From Cyanobacteriota bacterium (GTDB taxonomy: Bacteria; Cyanobacteriota; Cyanobacteriia; Leptolyngbyales; Leptolyngbyaceae): 10,299 nucleotides of DNA. The notes beneath the pieces were generated by a model that worked only from the letters and a program-made list of their open reading frames with translations, was not told the origin of the DNA and searched no databases. Below, piece by piece: positions 6,305 through 10,299 of the stretch. Every line of letters starts with the position of its first letter. Within the stretch, counting starts at the first letter, position 1. A program made the position numbers and the translations under genes. Location of the stretch: assembly GCA_027482985.1 (NCBI GenBank), contig JAIXVO010000436.1, positions 1-10,299 on the forward strand, in the 5' to 3' direction.

Positions 6305-8632
6305 ATGACTGCTGCAAACCATGTTTCAACCAATCAGGACTGCACCCAGCCGCTACATCGTAGGGAGCGACCCTGGAACCTGGGTGCGGCCTTACTGGTG
6401 CCGCTATCGATCAGCAGCCTGCTGGTGGGCGTGACGACTGCCGCGATCGCCCAGTCTGCCCCAGCGACCATCACCCCCTCCAGCATTACCCCGCAAACCA
6501 CCGTCACCCTCTACGTTAATCCCATCACGGGCGATGACAGTACAGGCAACGGCAGCGATCGCGCCCCCTTTCGCAGCATCACCCGCGCCTTGGATGTTGC
6601 GGCTCCTAACACGACGATTCAGTTGGCTCCTGGCATTTACAGTAGCGCGACGGGTGAAACCTTTCCGATCGCCCTCAAGCCCAGAGTCATCATTCAAGGT
6701 AACCCCGATACGCGCGGGCAAGATGTGGTGATCCAGGGCAGCGGCAGTTTTGCCAGCCCCAGTTTGGCGCGCCAAAACATCACCATTCTCGGTGGCGCGA
6801 ATCAGGCAGGATTGGTGGGAGTCACCGTGACCAATCCCCATCCGGAGGGTTATGCAATTCAGATTGAGGCCAGCAGTCCTGCCATTGCCGCTAACACCTT
6901 CACCAACAATGGTCGCGGCGGGATCGCGATCGTCGGCAGCAGTCAGTCCGTCATCCGCAACAACTTCTTTTCTCGCAACGGCGAAAGTAGCATTCGGATT
7001 CAGGGCAGCGCCCGCCCCACGATTCAGGAAAACATCATCGAGCAAAGTCAAACGGGCATTTGGGTGAAAGAAACCGCCGCCCCCATACTCGTTGGTAATC
7101 GGATTACGCAAAATCAAACGGGCATCCGAGTTGAAGGGGAGGCCACCCCCAAACTGCGGAGCAATTCCGTCGAAGGCAATACCGAGTTTGGGTTACAAGC
7201 GATCGCGCCCGCCCGCCCCGACTTAGACGCGACGGCCACCGCCGAAGCCAACTTCTTCCGCAACAACGGCAAGCAAGACATGGCCTTACCCACTGCCGCC
7301 ACCCCAACCGCCAAAACTCCCCCGGCACCCAGTCAGGACAATGCGGTTGAAGCAGAACCTCCAGCAGCAGCGACCAGATCGCCCCAACCCTCGCCCCCCC
7401 TCGCCCAGGACCCAGTCCCCACTCCGCCTGTTCGCAAAGCTGAACCCGGGTCAGTCGTGGTGCCCGTTATCACCATTCCGGTCAGTCAAGCGGTGCCGTC
7501 GCCCACCCCGGTAGAACCGATCGCAGAGCCGCCAGTTAAACCACCCGCGATCGCGCCCACTCCCCAGCCGCAGTCTCAGCGGGGCAATGAATCCGGGTTA
7601 AGCGCCACAGCTTTTCCAGTCCCATCAGCACTTTCTAACACGAGTCCCCCGGTTACGTCCCAGCGTCCGCTCCAGGTCATGCCCAGCAACCCACCTGGCG
7701 CGACCCCGACAGTGATGCCCGTTGCCGCTAGCGAGTCGGAGCCGCCGCTGACTACCATCACGGTGCCAGCCGTCTCCCAACGAGCCGCAGTGCGCCCCCC
7801 CTTGCCAATGACGAGTGAGGGGAATGCGCCGCAACCGGTCGTCACCACGAATCGCCGCCTACCCAGTCAGCCGCCAGTGCGCCCTATCAGTCGGGAAGAA
7901 ATCCCCGCGCCGCCAGCCCTCCCGCTGCGACTGACCAGTCCCCAGCAACCCCTCTCCACTGCTGGCTTCCCCGTCCTGCAAACGCCTGCCTCAGCCACCG
8001 CGTTTCCCGTTCCCGCCGGTATCCGTCCGGCACCCATGCCCGCAGCTATCCCGATTTCCGCCCCCCAGTCGATGCCCGTTCCAGTGCCGCTGGTGCAACC
8101 GTTGCCGATCGCTCGTCCGCTCCCGCCCGCCACGGTCACGCCGTTGAATGGCGCTACGTCGATTCCAGGGGCGATCGAGATTCCCGTTCCGCGCCCAGAC
8201 CCGCAACCCCGTCCGGTCCGCACCGCACCGGCGCGATCGCCCGTAGCCATGCCGCCGATCGCCACAAATCCCACTCCCGCTAAGCCGGGAACCGTGCTGC
8301 CCGTGCCCAGTGCCAGTATTCCCGTCGGCAACATTGGGGATATGCCTAAAGTGTATTCAGCGCGGGGCGGCAGTCCGCAAATCATTCCGGGATTTCCGAT
8401 GAATCCGCCGAATGCGGCGGCAGTGGTGGTGAAGTATCGGGTGGTCGTGGTGGCAGCGGATGAATCGCAGCAGGAGCAGATTCGGGCGATCGTGCCGGAT
8501 GCGTTTCCCGTGGTCTATCGGGGGCAGCGAGTGATGCAGGCGGGGGCGTTTGGCGATCGCGAGAAGGCTGAGCAACTTGTGGCTTCTCTCAGTACGCAAG
8601 GCTTACAGGCGATCGTTGAACCGCTGCAATAA
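6305..8632 (+). CDS. Secreted DUF1565/parallel beta-helix protein with long proline-rich linker and C-terminal SPOR-like domain
   Basis: The product has 775 residues. An N-terminal export signal (basic HRRERPW near 18-24, hydrophobic core about 27-46) ends in AIA-QS, giving likely cleavage after residue 49. A DUF1565 segment follows (about 68-135; LYVNPITGDD, PFRSITRALD, IQLAPGIYS). Residues about 140-325 hold parallel beta-helix repeats of the right-handed pectate-lyase type (NTFTNNGRGGIAI, NNFFSRNGESSIRI, NIIEQSQTGIWV, NRITQNQTGIRV). Residues about 328-705 are very Pro/Ala-rich, low-complexity and probably extended. Residues 710-775 resemble a SPOR domain, with MQAGAF then a helix and QGLQAIVEPL. 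The protein is probably in the periplasm or envelope, with the helix binding glycans and SPOR binding peptidoglycan; both roles are inferred. AAGGG lies eight bases and GAGGG one base before the ATG. No catalytic residues could be assigned. Confidence 0.9.
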   Translation: MTAANHVSTNQDCTQPLHRRERPWNLGAALLVPLSISSLLVGVTTAAIAQSAPATITPSSITPQTTVTLYVNPITGDDSTGNGSDRAPFRSITRALDVAAPNTTIQLAPGIYSSATGETFPIALKPRVIIQGNPDTRGQDVVIQGSGSFASPSLARQNITILGGANQAGLVGVTVTNPHPEGYAIQIEASSPAIAANTFTNNGRGGIAIVGSSQSVIRNNFFSRNGESSIRIQGSARPTIQENIIEQSQTGIWVKETAAPILVGNRITQNQTGIRVEGEATPKLRSNSVEGNTEFGLQAIAPARPDLDATATAEANFFRNNGKQDMALPTAATPTAKTPPAPSQDNAVEAEPPAAATRSPQPSPPLAQDPVPTPPVRKAEPGSVVVPVITIPVSQAVPSPTPVEPIAEPPVKPPAIAPTPQPQSQRGNESGLSATAFPVPSALSNTSPPVTSQRPLQVMPSNPPGATPTVMPVAASESEPPLTTITVPAVSQRAAVRPPLPMTSEGNAPQPVVTTNRRLPSQPPVRPISREEIPAPPALPLRLTSPQQPLSTAGFPVLQTPASATAFPVPAGIRPAPMPAAIPISAPQSMPVPVPLVQPLPIARPLPPATVTPLNGATSIPGAIEIPVPRPDPQPRPVRTAPARSPVAMPPIATNPTPAKPGTVLPVPSASIPVGNIGDMPKVYSARGGSPQIIPGFPMNPPNAAAVVVKYRVVVVAADESQQEQIRAIVPDAFPVVYRGQRVMQAGAFGDREKAEQLVASLSTQGLQAIVEPLQ

Positions 8633-8642
8633 GAATCCTGGG

Positions 8643-9773
8643 TTAAAGTGCGGCGTAAGCAGCTTCGACAAACTTTGGCCCGCGATCGCCGCCCATGCCG
8701 CCCTCCATTCGGTTCATCACGTAGCTGATGCTCATCCGGCGCTCTACATCTGCCATCGCGATCGAGCCGCCCCAGCCGCCCCAGCCGCAGACTCGCCCCT
8801 CGCCAAAGTAAGGAAGGCTTTGATTTTTGAGGGCATAACCGATGCCAAACCGGAGTTCACCGCCTAGCACCAAATCTTTCCCGTTTGACTGCTCCTCAAA
8901 GATCCGGTTCACAATTTCTGGGGTGAGGAGTTTGATCCCGTCAACCTCGCCGCCGCAGGCAATCACCGACATTAACCGAGCGATCGATCGCGCGTTGCCC
9001 TGCCCATTCGCCGCCCCAATATCTGCCTGTCGCCACTCGTCTGTCCAGGAGACATCGGGTTTCCAGTTGGGGCTAGACAATGTTTTGTAAGCAATGCTGG
9101 TGTGATCTTTCACCTCGTCAATTGGGAGGGGGCCGGAAAACGGAATCACATTCGAGACGCGCCCAAATTCCGTACAATTCAGGCCAATATGAAAATCTGC
9201 TTGCAAGGGGCCAGCTACCTCGCTGGCGACAAAGGCGCCGAGTGGCTGCTGGGTAATCCGCCGGATCACCTCGCCGATTAAATGCCCGAAATTGCGATCG
9301 TGATACCCTGATGCCGTGCCTGGCTTCCACCAGGGAGCCTGTTCTGTCAGCAGTGCCGTAGACTTCGACCAGTCGTATAAATCCGTGACGGTGACAGGCT
9401 GCGCCCAACCGGACACCCCAGAAGTGTGGGATAACAGATGGCGAATCAAAATCTCCGCTTTGCCATTGCAGCCAAACTCTGGCCAGTAATGCGCCACTCG
9501 CTGGTTTAAATCCAGCTGTCCCCGACTCGCCAACGTCAGTGCGGCCAGGGCGGTGACGGTTTTGGTACTCGACCAGACCGTAGTAATCGTGTCCGCTTGC
9601 CAGGGGCAGGTTTTAGCCGCATCCGCCCAGCCACCCCACAGATCAACGACCATCTCGCCATCGAGGGTGATCGCCACTGAAGCCCCTACATCGGCACCCG
9701 AATCGAGATTGTGACGCAGTAACTCCGCAATGTAATGGAACCGCGGGTCGCAGTGACCGTGAACCTCAGGCAT
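8643..9773 (-). CDS. Serine hydrolase of the beta-lactamase (PF00144) / family VIII esterase type
   Basis: The product has 376 residues and no signal peptide, so is probably cytoplasmic. The nucleophile motif S-x-x-K is S68-S-T-K71 in VWSSTKTVTALAAL. RHLLSHTSGV (111-120) is the typical conserved block that follows. The Tyr motif lies in SGYHDRNFGHLIGEVIRR (Tyr157). The third block near 330-336 reads GWGGWGG, where many relatives have GHGG, and it is followed by SYVMNRM. Together these point to family VIII carboxylesterases and class C-like beta-lactamase folds; the natural substrate cannot be told from sequence, and a resistance role should not be assumed. The ATG at 9773 is well supported by AGGAG eight bases upstream; a longer TTG reading from 9824 has no such site. 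It converges on the DUF1565 gene with only 10 bp between the stops. Confidence 0.9.
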   Translation of the reverse strand: MPEVHGHCDPRFHYIAELLRHNLDSGADVGASVAITLDGEMVVDLWGGWADAAKTCPWQADTITTVWSSTKTVTALAALTLASRGQLDLNQRVAHYWPEFGCNGKAEILIRHLLSHTSGVSGWAQPVTVTDLYDWSKSTALLTEQAPWWKPGTASGYHDRNFGHLIGEVIRRITQQPLGAFVASEVAGPLQADFHIGLNCTEFGRVSNVIPFSGPLPIDEVKDHTSIAYKTLSSPNWKPDVSWTDEWRQADIGAANGQGNARSIARLMSVIACGGEVDGIKLLTPEIVNRIFEEQSNGKDLVLGGELRFGIGYALKNQSLPYFGEGRVCGWGGWGGSIAMADVERRMSISYVMNRMEGGMGGDRGPKFVEAAYAAL

Positions 9774-9781
9774 TGATCTTA

Positions 9782-9786
9782 CTCCT
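9782..9786 (-). promoter_or_regulatory. Ribosome-binding site fixing the hydrolase start
   Basis: AGGAG on the minus strand, eight bases before the ATG at 9773. It is the best Shine-Dalgarno match of any gene here and decides the ATG at 9773 over the upstream TTG at 9824. Confidence 0.8.
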
Positions 9787-9847
9787 AGTGAGAAAAAATC
9801 TTCGCAGACTGGCACACTTGGCAAGTCTCGACGACTAATTTTACCTC

Positions 9848-9885
9848 AAAAAAATAAACCCCTGAAGTGTTTACCACTTCAGGGG
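9848..9885 (-). terminator. Intrinsic terminator after rpsJ
   Basis: On the minus strand an 11-bp perfect stem (CCCCTGAAGTG paired with CACTTCAGGGG) with a 5-nt loop is followed directly by TTTATTTTTTT. This is a textbook rho-independent terminator beginning about 27 bases after the rpsJ stop. There is no T-run on the plus-strand side, so it is oriented for rpsJ and insulates the hydrolase gene from ribosomal-operon transcription. Confidence 0.93.
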
Positions 9886-9912
9886 GAAAATATGGAGTCT
9901 CTCCAGCGAGAG

Positions 9913-10230
9913 TTACAGTTTGACTTCAATATCCACGCCAGCCGGGAGATCGAGCTTCATCAGGGCATCGATCGTCTTGGAAGAGGGCTGGTAAATATCA
10001 ATGATGCGGTGGTGCGTCCGGGTTTCAAAGTGCTCCCGCGAGTCTTTATCAACGTGGGGCGATCGCAGCACACAATAAATCCGGCGACGAGTGGGGAGGG
10101 GAATAGGACCGATCGCGGTAGCATTCGTCCGATTGGCGGTATCGACAATCTTCTCGCAAGACGTGTCTAACAAGCGACGATCAAAAGCTTTGAGGCGAAT
10201 CCGAATCTTCTGTTGCTGAATAGTAGCCAT
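9913..10230 (-). CDS. rpsJ: 30S ribosomal protein S10
   Basis: The product has 105 residues, the normal size for bacterial and cyanobacterial S10. Landmarks are IRIRLKAFD near the N-terminus, IGPIPLPT in the middle, [14 protein letters not shown] then RTHHRIIDI, and a C-terminal [19 protein letters not shown]10 is part of the 30S head and also the NusE partner of NusB in antitermination. The ATG at 10230 gives [11 protein letters not shown], the expected N-terminus, with GGTGA a few bases upstream; the longer TTG-type reading would add 18 unlikely residues. In cyanobacteria rpsJ usually ends the rpsL-rpsG-fusA-tuf cluster, so tuf is expected just beyond the right edge. Here it is followed by the terminator, which fits an operon-final gene. 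Confidence 0.98.
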   Translation of the reverse strand: MATIQQQKIRIRLKAFDRRLLDTSCEKIVDTANRTNATAIGPIPLPTRRRIYCVLRSPHVDKDSREHFETRTHHRIIDIYQPSSKTIDALMKLDLPAGVDIEVKL

Positions 10231-10299
10231 TAAAGTCACCAATAAATTGTCAAGGTGCAGAAACGCGGGAGACGGTTGGCTCACCGCTAAGGAGAACTA
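10231..10299 (-). other. rpsJ upstream leader or tuf-rpsJ spacer
   Basis: Sixty-nine bases to the window edge. It contains TTGACA on the minus strand 18 bases before the ATG, which resembles a -35 element but has no -10 at a usable distance before the gene. No coding sequence is recognised. It is most likely the spacer after an upstream gene outside the window. Confidence 0.4.

Noticed and set aside
7867..8385. Minus-strand open reading frame of 172 codons, Gly-rich, inside the DUF1565 gene
   Set aside because: The Gly/Thr-rich product is what the complement of a Pro/Ala-rich linker gives; no start signal or family match.
8633..8642. Shared bidirectional terminator between the convergent genes
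   Set aside because: Only 10 bases separate the stops and no hairpin with a T-run was found there.

Overview
The window is chromosomal DNA from a cyanobacterium. By hand count there are about 20 copies of the palindrome GCGATCGC (HIP1) in 10.3 kb, roughly one per 500 bp. It also carries two cyanobacterial families of unknown function (DUF2605 and DUF2973), a ThiD2-ThiE fusion of cyanobacterial type, a DUF1565/beta-helix envelope protein and rpsJ. No rRNA, tRNA, CRISPR array, transposase or phage gene was seen. The genus cannot be fixed from this sequence; base composition and HIP1 density fit a filamentous Leptolyngbya-like lineage, but that is a guess.

Layout. Positions 1-81 hold a CCTCCTG heptamer tandem array that runs off the left edge. 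From 4889 down to 83, five minus-strand genes lie close enough to form one operon, in transcription order: DUF2605 protein, DUF2973 membrane protein, a P-loop GTPase with a C-terminal DUF697 membrane domain, a caspase-fold (C14) protein, and a membrane-anchored TPR protein overlapping the caspase gene by 14 nt. A plausible promoter sits at 4921-4949. Upstream is a ThiD2-ThiE thiamin biosynthesis gene (minus), then a 252-bp intergenic stretch, then a plus-strand gene for a large secreted DUF1565/beta-helix/proline-rich/SPOR-like protein. A convergent serine hydrolase gene (beta-lactamase/family VIII esterase fold) follows 10 bp later. At the right edge, rpsJ (ribosomal protein S10) is read on the minus strand and ends in a strong intrinsic terminator at 9848-9885.

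How the genes fit together. The most interesting unit is the GTPase / caspase / TPR trio. The caspase fold keeps the catalytic Cys position but has Tyr where the catalytic His should be, and it contains a complete EF-hand-type loop. Its C-terminal helical module resembles the N-terminal cytoplasmic module of the adjacent TPR protein, 8 identities in 34 ungapped positions. A reasonable inference is a membrane-proximal signalling or scaffold complex: GTPase switch, caspase-like partner and membrane TPR scaffold, joined through homotypic adaptor-like domains as in caspase-containing bacterial conflict or cell-death systems. That role is inferred, not shown. The thiamin, S10 and hydrolase genes look like ordinary housekeeping or accessory neighbours.

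Four start codons were placed downstream of longer TTG-initiated readings because an ATG fits better by ribosome-binding site, family length or alignment: caspase at 2699, GTPase at 4112, hydrolase at 9773 and rpsJ at 10230.
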